Source: Frigoribacterium sp. CFBP 13712 | Lineage (GTDB): Bacteria; Actinomycetota; Actinomycetes; Actinomycetales; Microbacteriaceae | Direction: 5' to 3' | DNA length: 64,000 bases | Assembly (NCBI RefSeq): GCF_014842255.1 | Contig: NZ_JACYVH010000005.1 | Coordinates: 207,867-271,866 of the forward strand | Shown: positions 55,773-63,690 of the stretch, piece after piece | How positions within the stretch are numbered: position 1 is the stretch's first letter | Layout: each line of letters starts with the position of its first letter | Translations under genes and position numbers: made by a program | The notes under the pieces: generated by a model | Told to the model about the DNA's origin: nothing | Database searches by the model: none | The model's input: the letters and a program-made list of their open reading frames with translations, nothing else

Positions 55773-55794
55773 CGCAGGACGAAGGAGGCGCGGG

Positions 55795-55992
55795 TCAGTC
55801 GGCGGAGCGGGGCTCGCCCTTGCCGGGGCGCACGGCCGCCGTGTCGGCGACGTCGATCCGGGTGACGCCGTCGCCGCGATCCTCGGTGGTGATGCGCGGG
55901 GCGTCGTCGCCCGGGTCGGACTTCGGCGCACGGGTCAGCTGATCGTGGCGCTTCTCGTCGTCGGTCATGCCGGTGGGGTCGTCGGAGCTCAT
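55795..55992 (-). CDS. Small hydrophilic protein of unknown function (65 aa)
   Basis: Charged, disordered-looking protein (MSSDDPTGMTDDEKRHDQL ... GVTRIDVADTAAVRPGKG). No family recognised. Support comes from a TAGCGT box exactly six bases before the ATG, as in many genes here, and high-GC codon bias. Confidence 0.6.
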   Translation of the reverse strand: MSSDDPTGMTDDEKRHDQLTRAPKSDPGDDAPRITTEDRGDGVTRIDVADTAAVRPGKGEPRSAD

Positions 55993-56004
55993 GCGTGCAC
56001 GCTA
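55993..56004 (-). promoter_or_regulatory. Leaderless -10 box for the 65-aa gene
   Basis: On the minus strand TAGCGT, six bases, then ATG. Confidence 0.5.
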
Positions 56005-56029
56005 CGCGACGGGGAGCGGACGGGGTGCG

Positions 56030-56097
56030 CGCGCCTCCTCGGCCGACCCGCGCCTCCTCGGCCGACCCGCGCCTCCTCGGTGGACCCGCGCCTCTGC
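56030..56097. repeat. 19-bp tandem array of the CGCGCCTCCTCGG word
   Basis: CGCGCCTCCTCGGCCGACC begins at 56030 and 56049, a variant ending TGGACC at 56068, and a truncated copy at 56087. Confidence 0.9.
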
Positions 56098-56123
56098 GCC
56101 CGGCACCGCTCTGGCCGATTTCG

Positions 56124-56150
56124 GTTGCGCTCAACCCTGTTGCGCGCAAC
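56124..56150. promoter_or_regulatory. Double operator for the OhrR-like regulator
   Basis: GTTGCGCTCAAC (56124-56135) and the perfect palindrome GTTGCGCGCAAC (56139-56150) lie side by side just upstream of the -10 box, fitting autorepression by the MarR-family regulator. Confidence 0.6.
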
Positions 56151-56154
56151 GTGT

Positions 56155-56166
56155 TACGGTCGACTC
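56155..56166 (+). promoter_or_regulatory. Leaderless -10 box for the OhrR-like gene
   Basis: TACGGT, six bases, then ATG. Confidence 0.55.
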
Positions 56167-56610
56167 ATGTCCGACACCGCGCGCACCCCGCTGCTCGACG
56201 AGCAGATCTGCTTCGCCCTGTACAGCGCGTCGCGTGCCCTGACGTCCCGCTACCGCGACCTGCTCGAGCCGCTCGGCATCACGTACCCGCAGTACCTCGT
56301 GCTGCTCGTGCTCTGGCAGGACGGCGAGACCGGCGTCTCGGGTCTCGGCCAGCGTCTGCACCTCGACTCGGGCACGCTGTCGCCGCTGCTCCGCCGGCTC
56401 GAGGCGCAGGGTCTCGTCTCCCGGCGTCGCGGCTCCGTCGACGAGCGGGCCGTGCAGGTGGCGCTGACGCCGGCGGGCGACGCGCTGCGCTCCGAGGCCG
56501 CGAGCATCCCCGAGCGGATCTGCGAGGCGACCGGGTTGTCGCCCGACGTGCTGACGGCGCTGACCGAGCAGCTCGGCGGGGTCGCCGACCGGGTCCGCGC
56601 CGCCGCCTGA
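56167..56610 (+). CDS. MarR family regulator, OhrR-like
   Basis: 147 aa winged-helix repressor. Cys15 in DEQICFALYSASRA matches the peroxide-sensing cysteine of OhrR; LGITYPQYLVLLVLW and LDSGTLSPLLRRLEAQGLV are the DNA-binding helices of this subfamily. Oxidation of the Cys by organic hydroperoxide would release the operators upstream and induce itself and the OsmC-type peroxidase 86 bases downstream on the same strand. The symbol ohrR is avoided because the partner is OsmC-like rather than Ohr-like. Confidence 0.88.
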   Translation: MSDTARTPLLDEQICFALYSASRALTSRYRDLLEPLGITYPQYLVLLVLWQDGETGVSGLGQRLHLDSGTLSPLLRRLEAQGLVSRRRGSVDERAVQVALTPAGDALRSEAASIPERICEATGLSPDVLTALTEQLGGVADRVRAAA

Positions 56611-56696
56611 CCCGCCCCCGAGACCAGCCCCCCAGACCAGCAACAGTCCCCCTCAACACCTCCGAACATCCACCCGAACACCTACGAAGGAGCATC

Positions 56697-57137
56697 ATGC
56701 CCACTCGCACCGCACGCACCGCCTGGAACGGAAGCCTCGAGACCGGCGAGGGCCAGGTCGAGATGACCAGCTCGAAGGTCGGCACCTACGGCGTCTCGTT
56801 CCCGAAGCGCTCCGCTGAGGACGCCAACGGCTCGACCAGCCCCGAAGAGCTGCTCGCCGCCGCGCACTCGGCCTGCTACGCCATGCAGTTCAGCGCCGTG
56901 CTCGGCCAGGCCGGCGGCACCGTCGAAGCCCTCGACGTCAAGGCCGACGTGTCGCTCGGCGCCGACCCGGCCGGCGGGTTCCAGCTGACCGGCATCCACC
57001 TCACCGTCGTCGGCGAGGTCTCGGGCATCGACGAGGCCGCGTTCCTCACGGCGGCCGACGAGGCCAAGGCGACCTGCCCGGTCTCCAAGGCTCTGACCGG
57101 TGTCGAGATCACGCTCGACGCGACCTTCGAGAGCTGA
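56697..57137 (+). CDS. OsmC family peroxiredoxin
   Basis: 146 aa thiol peroxidase acting on organic hydroperoxides. The two reactive cysteines are Cys60 in AAHSACYAM and Cys127 in KATCPVSKAL. The N-terminus TARTAWNGSLETGEGQ and spacing fit the OsmC rather than the Ohr branch. Strong site GAAGGAG upstream of the ATG. Followed by an exceptionally long nested hairpin. Confidence 0.92.
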   Translation: MPTRTARTAWNGSLETGEGQVEMTSSKVGTYGVSFPKRSAEDANGSTSPEELLAAAHSACYAMQFSAVLGQAGGTVEALDVKADVSLGADPAGGFQLTGIHLTVVGEVSGIDEAAFLTAADEAKATCPVSKALTGVEITLDATFES

Positions 57138-57161
57138 GCCGCACCTCCTGCGGAGACGACA

Positions 57162-57221
57162 GAACCCCCGCGTGAGCATCGAACCCCGTCATCCGGGGGT
57201 TCGTCGCTCACGCGGGGGTTC
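57162..57221. terminator. Nested perfect hairpin after osmC
   Basis: Outer perfect 16-bp arms GAACCCCCGCGTGAGC (57162-57177) and complement (57206-57221); inner perfect pair CGAACCCC/GGGGTTCG. It lies 24 bases after the stop, before a small convergent gene. Confidence 0.88.
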
Positions 57222-57247
57222 TCGTCTGCGGTGCGCGGGTCGCGTGA

Positions 57248-57307
57248 CCGAGGAGGCGCGGTGCCAGGGGCCGAGGAGGCGCGGGTCGCGGGACCGAGGA
57301 GGCGCGG
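57248..57307. repeat. Three direct copies of CCGAGGAGGCGCGG
   Basis: Copies at 57248-57261, 57271-57284 and 57294-57307, exactly 23 bases apart. Confidence 0.92.
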
Positions 57308-57308
57308 C

Positions 57309-57422
57309 TCAGCGACGCGGGTAGTTGCCGCCGGTCGAGCCGCCGCCGCCGCGCTTCTTCATGATCTTGCGCACGACGAAGGTGATGATCAGGGGTGCGA
57401 AGCGGCGAAGCAGGGATGCCAT
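57309..57422 (-). CDS. 37-aa basic hydrophobic small protein
   Basis: Encodes MASLLRRFAPLIITFVVRKI, then a Lys/Arg pair run, a Gly-rich stretch and NYPRR. One amphipathic or membrane helix with basic flanks. GGAG six bases upstream of the ATG and a clean start support it. Such very small proteins are common but uncharacterised in Microbacteriaceae. Divergent from the photolyase gene. Confidence 0.65.
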   Translation of the reverse strand: MASLLRRFAPLIITFVVRKIMKKRGGGGSTGGNYPRR

Positions 57423-57540
57423 GGTGATCTCCAGAGGTCAGGGGCGGTCGACGGTACCCGACCCGCGCCTCCTCGGCCTGGGTGGCGCGGGGCGGCAGCC
57501 GAACGCGGCCACGGCTCGCGCGCGCCCCGGCCCCCGCGAG

Positions 57541-57556
57541 TACCGTTCGACCCCTT
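57541..57556 (+). promoter_or_regulatory. -10 box for the photolyase gene
   Basis: TACCGT with ten bases to the ATG and no Shine-Dalgarno. Confidence 0.45.
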
Positions 57557-59062
57557 ATGGACCGCACCCGCTGGATCTTCCTCGACCAACTCGGCCCGCA
57601 CTTCGACGACGGCGGGCCGATGCTGCTCATCGAGTCGAGGTCGTCGTGGCGGGGGCGCACGCTGCACCGCGCGAAGCTGCAGCTGCTGCTGTCGGCCATC
57701 AGGCATCGGGCGCGCGATCTCGGCGACCGGGTCGACTTCCGGCAGGTCGAGCACTACTCGGAGGCCGTCGACGGGCGTGACGATCTGCAGGTGATCGACC
57801 CCACCTCGTACCGAGCGCGACGCCTGGTGCGACGGGTCGGTGCCGAGATCCTGCCGAGTCGGGGCTTCGTCACGAGCGAGAGCGACTTCGCGGCCTGGGC
57901 CGATTCGCGTGCCGGGAAGCGCCTGCTGATGGAGGACTTCTACCGCGTCGTCCGGCAGCGCACCGGTGTGCTGATGGAGGGGCAGGAGCCCGCCGGCGGT
58001 CGCTGGAACCACGACCACGACAACCGCGAGAAGCCCCCGAAGGGCGCTGCGTCGCTCGGACTGCCCGCACCCCTCTGGCCTGAGGAGGACGACATCGACG
58101 AGGAGGTGCGGCACGACATCGCCCGCTGGGAGCGCGACGGCGTGGTCACCCTGGTCGGCGACGCCGGACCCCGCCGGTTCGCCGCGACCGCCGCCGAGGC
58201 CGAGGCCGCGCTCGCCGACTTCGTCGAGGTGCGCCTCCCCGACTTCGGCCCCTTCGAGGACGCCACGCTCAGCGGCGACTGGACCATGGCGCACTCGCTG
58301 ATCAGCGCCCCGATGAACCTCGGACTGATCGACCCGCGCGACGTGATCGACACCGTGGCCGCCGCGTACGCCGCGGGCGACGCGCCGATCCGCAGCGTCG
58401 AGGGGTTCGTGCGGCAGATCATGGGGTGGCGCGACTACATGTGGCACCTCTACTGGCGACTCGGCGAGGACTACGCGACGTCGAACAACAAGCTCGAGGC
58501 GCACGAGCCGCTGCCGCAGGTGTTCGCGACGCTCGGGCGGGACCTGTCGAACGGTTCGCCGACCGACGCGGCGGGCGAGGCGGTCGTCGAGGCGAACTGC
58601 CTGGCCGAGACGCTCGACGGGCTGCACCGGCACGGGTGGAGTCACCACATCCAGCGCCTGATGATCCTCGGCAACTGGGCGTTGCAGCGCGGTGTCGAGC
58701 CGTCGGCGCTCAGCCAGTGGTTCATCGACATGTACGTCGACGGGACGCCGTGGGTGATGCCCGCCAACGTGGTCGGCATGTCGCAGCACGCCGACGGGGG
58801 GATCGTCGCGACGAAGCCGTACGCGTCGGGCGGTGCCTACATCAACCGCATGACCGACCACTGCGGCGGGTGCCGGTTCGACCCGAAGAAGCGGCTCGGG
58901 CCCGACGCGTGCCCGGTGACGGCGGGGTACTGGGCGTTCCTCGACCGGACGGGGCCGGTGCTGATGGGCAACCCGCGGATGCGGCAGGCGCTGTCGGGCC
59001 TGGCCGGGTTGGCGGACCGCGAGGCGGTCGTGCAGCAGGAGCGCGAGCGCACGCGCTGGTAG
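57557..59062 (+). CDS. phrB: Iron-sulfur bacterial (6-4) photolyase/cryptochrome
   Basis: 501 aa flavoprotein of the FeS-BCP group; uses light to repair (6-4) photoproducts. Four cysteines, Cys348, Cys436, Cys439 and Cys452, have the spacing of the [4Fe-4S] ligands of Agrobacterium PhrB (350/438/441/454). Other marks: MEDFYRVVRQRTGVLM, PAGGRWNHDHDNRE, QIMGWRDYMWHLYW and GMSQHADGG. The N-terminus (WIFLDQLGPHF) is the antenna-domain start. Single-gene unit. Confidence 0.92.
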   Translation: MDRTRWIFLDQLGPHFDDGGPMLLIESRSSWRGRTLHRAKLQLLLSAIRHRARDLGDRVDFRQVEHYSEAVDGRDDLQVIDPTSYRARRLVRRVGAEILPSRGFVTSESDFAAWADSRAGKRLLMEDFYRVVRQRTGVLMEGQEPAGGRWNHDHDNREKPPKGAASLGLPAPLWPEEDDIDEEVRHDIARWERDGVVTLVGDAGPRRFAATAAEAEAALADFVEVRLPDFGPFEDATLSGDWTMAHSLISAPMNLGLIDPRDVIDTVAAAYAAGDAPIRSVEGFVRQIMGWRDYMWHLYWRLGEDYATSNNKLEAHEPLPQVFATLGRDLSNGSPTDAAGEAVVEANCLAETLDGLHRHGWSHHIQRLMILGNWALQRGVEPSALSQWFIDMYVDGTPWVMPANVVGMSQHADGGIVATKPYASGGAYINRMTDHCGGCRFDPKKRLGPDACPVTAGYWAFLDRTGPVLMGNPRMRQALSGLAGLADREAVVQQERERTRW

Positions 59063-59122
59063 GAGGCGCGGGGGCGGGGGAGCCGAGGAGGCGCGGGTCG
59101 GGCACCGGCAGGTCGTCGCCGT

Positions 59123-59128
59123 TAGGGT
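59123..59128 (+). promoter_or_regulatory. -10 box TAGGGT for the lipoprotein gene
   Basis: Gives a leader of about 43 bases containing the AGGGGG ribosome site. Confidence 0.45.
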
Positions 59129-59177
59129 GGCAGGGTCCGTCGCACAGCGAGTCGGCGGCCGACGTAGGGGGACCACC

Positions 59178-59804
59178 ATGCGCACCATCAAGACCACGAA
59201 GACCGCGATGACGGTCGTCACCTCAGGCGCCGTCGCGCTCACGCTGCTCCTCGCCGGGTGCACCGGGTCGAGCGACTCGAACGCCGACTCGAGCGACCCC
59301 AGCAGCTCGGCGAGCGAGAGCGCTGCCACTCAGGAGGACCGCGACCTGACCGGAGAGCTCGCCGTCACGACCTGCGCCGACGCGGGCGAGGCGCTCGGCT
59401 CGATCGTCGAGGGCCTCGACCTGCAGGACGAGAGCACGGAGGCCGACGGCCAGCTGCAGTGCTCGTGGGCCAACAGCGCCGCCAGCGCCGAGGGCGAGAT
59501 CGACCCGAGCGCCCAGGCGATCGTCGCCGTCGCGCGCACGCAGGAGCTCGACGAAGCCACCATCACCTCGCAGAGCGACCAGATCGCCGGTCAGGAGGGC
59601 GTCACCGAGGTCGAGGATGCGCGCATCGGCGACCTCGGCGGTCGTGCCTTCGAGCTCGAGGCCGCTCAGGAGGGCGTCACGCTCGCCGGGGCGACCGTCA
59701 TCACGCCGCACGGACTGTTCGCCCTGTCGGCGACCGGTGCCGGCGACGAGGCCCCGCTCTCGCCGACCGAGGCGCTCGACTCCACGCTGCTGCTGCTCAA
59801 GTAG
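59178..59804 (+). CDS. Lipoprotein, DUF3558-like
   Basis: 208 aa. Signal peptide with lipobox LLAGC (Cys28), then an Asp/Ser-rich linker and a compact domain with two cysteines (VTTCADAGEALG and LQCSWAN) resembling DUF3558-type actinobacterial lipoproteins. Function unknown. The start has AGGGGG six bases upstream. Confidence 0.8.
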   Translation: MRTIKTTKTAMTVVTSGAVALTLLLAGCTGSSDSNADSSDPSSSASESAATQEDRDLTGELAVTTCADAGEALGSIVEGLDLQDESTEADGQLQCSWANSAASAEGEIDPSAQAIVAVARTQELDEATITSQSDQIAGQEGVTEVEDARIGDLGGRAFELEAAQEGVTLAGATVITPHGLFALSATGAGDEAPLSPTEALDSTLLLLK

Positions 59805-59833
59805 CTGCCGGCGCCCGAGGCGCCGCGCCCATG

Positions 59834-59891
59834 AACCGGGTTCGCGAAGATGAACCACGATATATCGAGGTTCATCTTCGCGAACGCGGTT
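59834..59891. repeat. Almost perfect 58-bp palindrome with AT-rich centre
   Basis: Perfect 17-bp arms GTTCGCGAAGATGAACC (59840-59856) and complement (59869-59885), extended by five more pairs after one mismatch. The loop ACGATATATCGA contains CGATATATCG, itself a palindrome, so nearly the whole element is symmetric. Between convergent lipoprotein genes. Confidence 0.9.
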
Positions 59892-59928
59892 CTTCGCGTG
59901 GTGGCGCGGCTGCTCGCCGGCCGCCTTG

Positions 59929-59981
59929 CGCACCGGCTGCCCGGCGCACCGGCGCACCGGCTGCCCGGCGCACCGGCCCGG
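59929..59981. repeat. GCGCACCGGCTGCCCG direct repeats
   Basis: Two full and several partial copies of a 16-base unit at the 3' side of the SGNH gene, outside coding sequence. Confidence 0.75.
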
Positions 59982-59996
59982 CTCCGCCCCGGCGCC

Positions 59997-61292
59997 TCAG
60001 CGCCCGAGCAGCCCCACCATGTACCGCGCGATGACCTGCGCCCCGGCGTCGTTCGGGTGGATGCCGTCGTCGGACAGCAGCGAGGTGATGTCGCCGTCGC
60101 CCGCGGCGTCCGCCGGCAGGGCGTCGCCGAGTGACACGCGCACCGACCCGGTCTGCTCGGCGACGGACTCGACGGCGGCCGCGTAGTCGCCGCTCGATCC
60201 GCTCTGGTCGAAGAGGCTGGCGAGGTCCGAGCTGAACTCGTCGACGATGACGACGGTCGGCGGATCGTCGAGGCCCTTCAGGCCGCGGACGAGAGCGAGA
60301 TAGCCCTCCTCCAGGTCGTCGGGGCTCGTGTTCACGGCGTCGTTGGCGCCGAGGGTGATGGTGACGAGGTCGGGCTGCACCGCCGCCACCTTCGACAGGA
60401 ACCCGTCGAGATCCGCCGCGAAGGTCGCGACGGTCGCTCCCGAGTGCGCGGAGTCGAACAGCGACACCCCGCGGTCGCGGTCGCCGTCGAACGCGGTGAT
60501 CCCCTCGAAGACGAAGCCGTCGGCGGCGTCCGGATCGACCCCGATGGTCACCGTGTGCACCGAGCTCTCGAGTCCGTCCACGCTCGTGACACCGGCGCCG
60601 GAGACCGCACCCGCGCTCGAGTCCGCACCCGCGCCTCCTGCGGCATCGCTCGCTCCTGCCGCGCTCGTGTCGACCGGCTCGCCCTCGACGCCGTCGACCG
60701 CGTAGCGGAACACCCCGCCGCCCGGCGACCACCACAGGTCGAGGTCGGTGCCGCGCACCTGGTACGTGATGCTCGAGCCGGGTTCGAGGTCGACGCTGCG
60801 GTAGCCGAGGCTCGGCGTCGTGAAGTCGGGGGTGACGGCCGTCTGGTCGGACTGCCAGGCGCCCCAGGTCGAGTCGGGCGGGTACACCGCGAAGACCCCC
60901 GGCCGGTAGCCGACCCCGCCGGCGACGCCGTCGACCGGGTGCTGCCGCTGCAGGGCGTCGCGCGTGAGGTCGATCCACCGGTTCTCGATCGCGGAGGCGC
61001 CCTGCCCCTCGGTCAGCGAATCGCCGAGCGCCAGCCAGCGGGCCGACTCGGTGTCGGTCTCGGCGAGGGCGGAGTCCCAGGCGGCCCACGGATCCGCCGT
61101 GGGCGTGGGCGCCGGCGTCGGGTCTCCGCTGCAGCCGGCGACGAGGGCCGCCGTGGCGGCGACGGCGACGGCCGCGAGGGCTCGCACGCCCCGTCGGCGC
61201 ACCGGTCGTGACGCCGGTCGCGCAGCCGCCCCCGAGGCAGCCCCCGACACCGGGCGAGTCGACGACGTCGGAGCCGAGGAGGCGCGGCTCAC
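59997..61292 (-). CDS. SGNH/GDSL hydrolase lipoprotein
   Basis: 431 aa. A lipoprotein signal (Arg-rich start, lipobox LVAGC, Cys54) precedes the esterase domain with all blocks: GDSLTEG (Gly90-Asp-Ser92), ITLGANDAVN and DGIHPND (Asp409, His412). Likely a surface esterase or lipase; substrate unknown. A GGAGGCGCGG word encodes part of an Ala/Gly-rich loop. The GTG start overlaps the ABC-F stop by 4 bases; a later GTG (residue 36) would give a more usual signal peptide and is a real alternative. Confidence 0.85.
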   Translation of the reverse strand: MSRASSAPTSSTRPVSGAASGAAARPASRPVRRRGVRALAAVAVAATAALVAGCSGDPTPAPTPTADPWAAWDSALAETDTESARWLALGDSLTEGQGASAIENRWIDLTRDALQRQHPVDGVAGGVGYRPGVFAVYPPDSTWGAWQSDQTAVTPDFTTPSLGYRSVDLEPGSSITYQVRGTDLDLWWSPGGGVFRYAVDGVEGEPVDTSAAGASDAAGGAGADSSAGAVSGAGVTSVDGLESSVHTVTIGVDPDAADGFVFEGITAFDGDRDRGVSLFDSAHSGATVATFAADLDGFLSKVAAVQPDLVTITLGANDAVNTSPDDLEEGYLALVRGLKGLDDPPTVVIVDEFSSDLASLFDQSGSSGDYAAAVESVAEQTGSVRVSLGDALPADAAGDGDITSLLSDDGIHPNDAGAQVIARYMVGLLGR

Positions 61293-63004
61293 TGCTCCGT
61301 CACCGTCCCGTTCTCGACGCGCCACTGCCGGTCGAGTCGCACGCTCTCGAGCATGCGGCGGTCGTGGGTGACGAGCAGGAGGGTGCCGTCGTACGACTCG
61401 AGCGCCTGCTCGAGCTGTTCGATGGCGACGAGGTCGAGGTGGTTGGTGGGTTCGTCGAGCACGAGCACGTTGACCCCGCGGGCCTGCAGGAGGGCCAGAC
61501 CGGCACGGGTGCGCTCGCCGGGCGAGAGCTCGTCGACGGGGCGGTTGACGTGGTCGGCCTTGAGGCCGAACTTGGCGAGCAGGGTGCGGACCTCCGCCTG
61601 CGGCCAGTCGGGCACGAGCCCCTCGAACGCCTCGGCGAGGGGGACGGTGCCCGCGAGCAGTGCCCGCGCCTGGTCGATCTCGCCGACGGCGATGCTGGCT
61701 CCGCGACTCGCGCCTCCTTCGGTGGGCTCTTGTCGCCCGAGCAGACCGCGCAGCAGGGTCGACTTGCCGGCGCCGTTGGGCCCGGTGATGCCGATACGGT
61801 CGCCGCCGTTGACCTGCACCGAGACCGGTCCGAGCACGAACTCGCCCGTCGCGGGGTCGCCCTGGCGGAACACCGCGCCGCTGAGGGTCGAGACGACGGC
61901 GCTCGAGCGCGGCGCCTCGCCGATGGTGAACTCGAGCTGCCACTCCTTGCGGGGTTCGTCGACCTCCTCGAGGCGGGCGATGCGGCTCTCCATCTGGCGG
62001 ACCTTCTGGCCCTGCTTCTCGCTCGACTCGGCCGCGGCCTTGCGACGGATCTTGTCGTTGTCGGGCGACTTCTTCATCGCGTTGCGCACGCCCTGACTCG
62101 ACCACTCGCGCTGCACACGGGCGCGCCCCACCAGGTCGGCCTTCTTGTCGGCGAACTCGTCGTAGGCCTCGCGCGCGTGACGGCGGGCGGTCTCGCGCTC
62201 GTCGAGGTACGAGTCGTAGCCGCCGCCGAAGACCCGGTTCGACGCCTGGGCGAGGTCGAGTTCGAGCACCTTCGTGACGCAGCGGGCGAGGAACTCGCGG
62301 TCGTGGCTGACGAGCACGACCCCGCCGCGCTGGCCCTGCACGAAGCGCTCGAGTCGTTCGAGGCCGTCGAGGTCGAGGTCGTTCGTGGGCTCGTCGAGCA
62401 GGGCGATGTCGAAGCGGCTGAGCAGCAGGGCGGCGAGCCCGACGCGGGCGGCCTGGCCTCCGCTGAGGGCGGTCATCAGGGTGTCGGGGCCGACGGTGGC
62501 CGTGCCGGGGTCGGCGGACGACGTCGCGCTCGCGGTCTCGAGGCCGAGGTCGGCGAGCACGCCCGGGAGGCGGTCGTCGAGGTCGGCGGCGCCGCTCGCG
62601 AGCCAGCGCTCGAGCGCCGTCGAGTACACGTCGGCGGGGTCGAGGCCGTCGGGGCGGGGTGCCGGGTCGGGGTCGCCGAGGGCTGCCGCGGCGGCGTCCA
62701 TCTCGGCGGTGGCCTGGGTGCTGCCGGTGCGGCGCCCGATGTACTGGGCGACGGTCTCGCCGGGGAGGCGCTCGTGCTCCTGCGGCAGCCATCCGACGAA
62801 GGCGTCGCCGGGGTTGAGGGTGATGGTGCCGCCCTGCGGCTCGTCGACCCCCGCGAGGAGGCGCAGCAGGGTCGACTTGCCGGCCCCGTTCACGCCCACC
62901 ACGCCCACGACGTCGCCCGGTGCGACCGTGAGGTCGAGGTCGTCGAACAGGGTGCGGTGGCCGTGGCCGCCGGCCAGGCCCTTGGCTACGAGTGAAGCGC
63001 TCAT
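61289..63004 (-). CDS. ABC-F family ribosome-associated ATPase
   Basis: 571 aa soluble protein with two ABC domains: Walker A GVNGAGKST and GPNGAGKST, signatures LSGGQAARVG and LSPGERTRAG, Walker B LLDEPTNDLD and VLDEPTNHLD. The ~80-residue linker between them is Lys/Arg-rich (KKADLVGRARVQREW) as in ABC-F proteins, which bind the ribosomal E site and protect against translation stress or antibiotics. Specific role unknown. The start fits a GAGAAT box six bases upstream. Coupled to the SGNH gene behind it. Confidence 0.9.
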   Translation of the reverse strand: MSASLVAKGLAGGHGHRTLFDDLDLTVAPGDVVGVVGVNGAGKSTLLRLLAGVDEPQGGTITLNPGDAFVGWLPQEHERLPGETVAQYIGRRTGSTQATAEMDAAAAALGDPDPAPRPDGLDPADVYSTALERWLASGAADLDDRLPGVLADLGLETASATSSADPGTATVGPDTLMTALSGGQAARVGLAALLLSRFDIALLDEPTNDLDLDGLERLERFVQGQRGGVVLVSHDREFLARCVTKVLELDLAQASNRVFGGGYDSYLDERETARRHAREAYDEFADKKADLVGRARVQREWSSQGVRNAMKKSPDNDKIRRKAAAESSEKQGQKVRQMESRIARLEEVDEPRKEWQLEFTIGEAPRSSAVVSTLSGAVFRQGDPATGEFVLGPVSVQVNGGDRIGITGPNGAGKSTLLRGLLGRQEPTEGGASRGASIAVGEIDQARALLAGTVPLAEAFEGLVPDWPQAEVRTLLAKFGLKADHVNRPVDELSPGERTRAGLALLQARGVNVLVLDEPTNHLDLVAIEQLEQALESYDGTLLLVTHDRRMLESVRLDRQWRVENGTVTEQ

Positions 63005-63132
63005 CGGCCCATTCTCGCGTACCGGAGGGCGCTGCCGGGGTGGTTGTGGAGAGGAGACGCGGCCGGCCCGTCGAAGTGACGCTACCGGCGAAGTCCCGGA
63101 CGCAAGGGCACCCGTTCGCGTCTCTTGGACGC

Positions 63133-63163
63133 AGGAGGCGCGGGGAAGCGAGCCGCGCCTCCT
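63133..63163. repeat. Hairpin of GGAGGCGCGG arms upstream of the 148-aa gene
   Basis: Perfect 11-bp arms AGGAGGCGCGG (63133-63143) and complement (63153-63163) between divergent genes, just before a TAGCGT box at 63172-63177. A half-copy of the TCGAAGTGACGC family lies at 63069-63080. Confidence 0.8.
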
Positions 63164-63171
63164 CGGCTTGG

Positions 63172-63177
63172 TAGCGT
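63172..63177 (+). promoter_or_regulatory. -10 box TAGCGT for the 148-aa gene
   Basis: Predicts a leader of about 43 bases that includes the AGGGGGAT ribosome site. Confidence 0.45.
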
Positions 63178-63225
63178 CGAGGCACGCGAGGGCCGGGTGG
63201 CGGCGCCTCGAGTCAGGGGGATGAC

Positions 63226-63672
63226 GTGTTCGGACTGTTCCGCAAGCGTGATGACGACGAGCGCGGGGCGCCGGTCGAGCCGTGGCCGCGGATTCCAGTG
63301 GCGCCGTGGGCGGGCGGCGGGGCGACGGCCGAGGCCTCGGCGGTCGAGGTCCCGTCGAAGCGTCGGCCGAGCGTGCCCGGCATCGTGCTCACGGTGCCCG
63401 AGGGGCGCGCCGGGGTGAGGCTCGACGAGGTGCATCGCTTCATGGACGACGAGACGGCCATCCTCGAGACGACCCACGGGCCGACGATCTACGCGGTGTG
63501 GACGCAGGCGTGGCCGAAGAAGTCCGGCACCGCGGTGGGGGACATGCTGGAGGGTGAGGCTCCGGGCGGCCTGGCGTTCCTGTCCGCCGACGTCGATGCG
63601 CCGCCCACCGTGGTGCTGCGCGACGCCGAGCTGGCGTCGTTCAGGGCGTGGGTGGCGGCGCTCCCGTCGTGA
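63226..63672 (+). CDS. Unknown small protein (148 aa)
   Basis: Basic N-terminus (MFGLFRKRDDDERG), Pro/Ala-rich linker, then a compact alpha/beta domain (GIVLTVPEGRAGVRLDEVHRFM, PTVVLRDAELASFRAWV). No family recognised. GTG start with GGGGGA four bases upstream. Convergent with the partial gene at the window edge, 18 bases apart. Confidence 0.65.
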   Translation: MFGLFRKRDDDERGAPVEPWPRIPVAPWAGGGATAEASAVEVPSKRRPSVPGIVLTVPEGRAGVRLDEVHRFMDDETAILETTHGPTIYAVWTQAWPKKSGTAVGDMLEGEAPGGLAFLSADVDAPPTVVLRDAELASFRAWVAALPS

Positions 63673-63690
63673 CCGGCGGGTGCATCGCTC

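Noticed and set aside
63069-63125. A further full family-B palindrome
   Set aside because: Only the left half (TCGAAGTGACGC) is recognisable; the right side does not pair well, so it is listed only as a half-copy.
59997-63185. One very long minus-strand open frame of over 1000 codons
   Set aside because: It joins an out-of-frame shadow of the ABC-F gene to the SGNH gene. The ABC-F motifs are in another frame and the SGNH gene has its own start at 61292.
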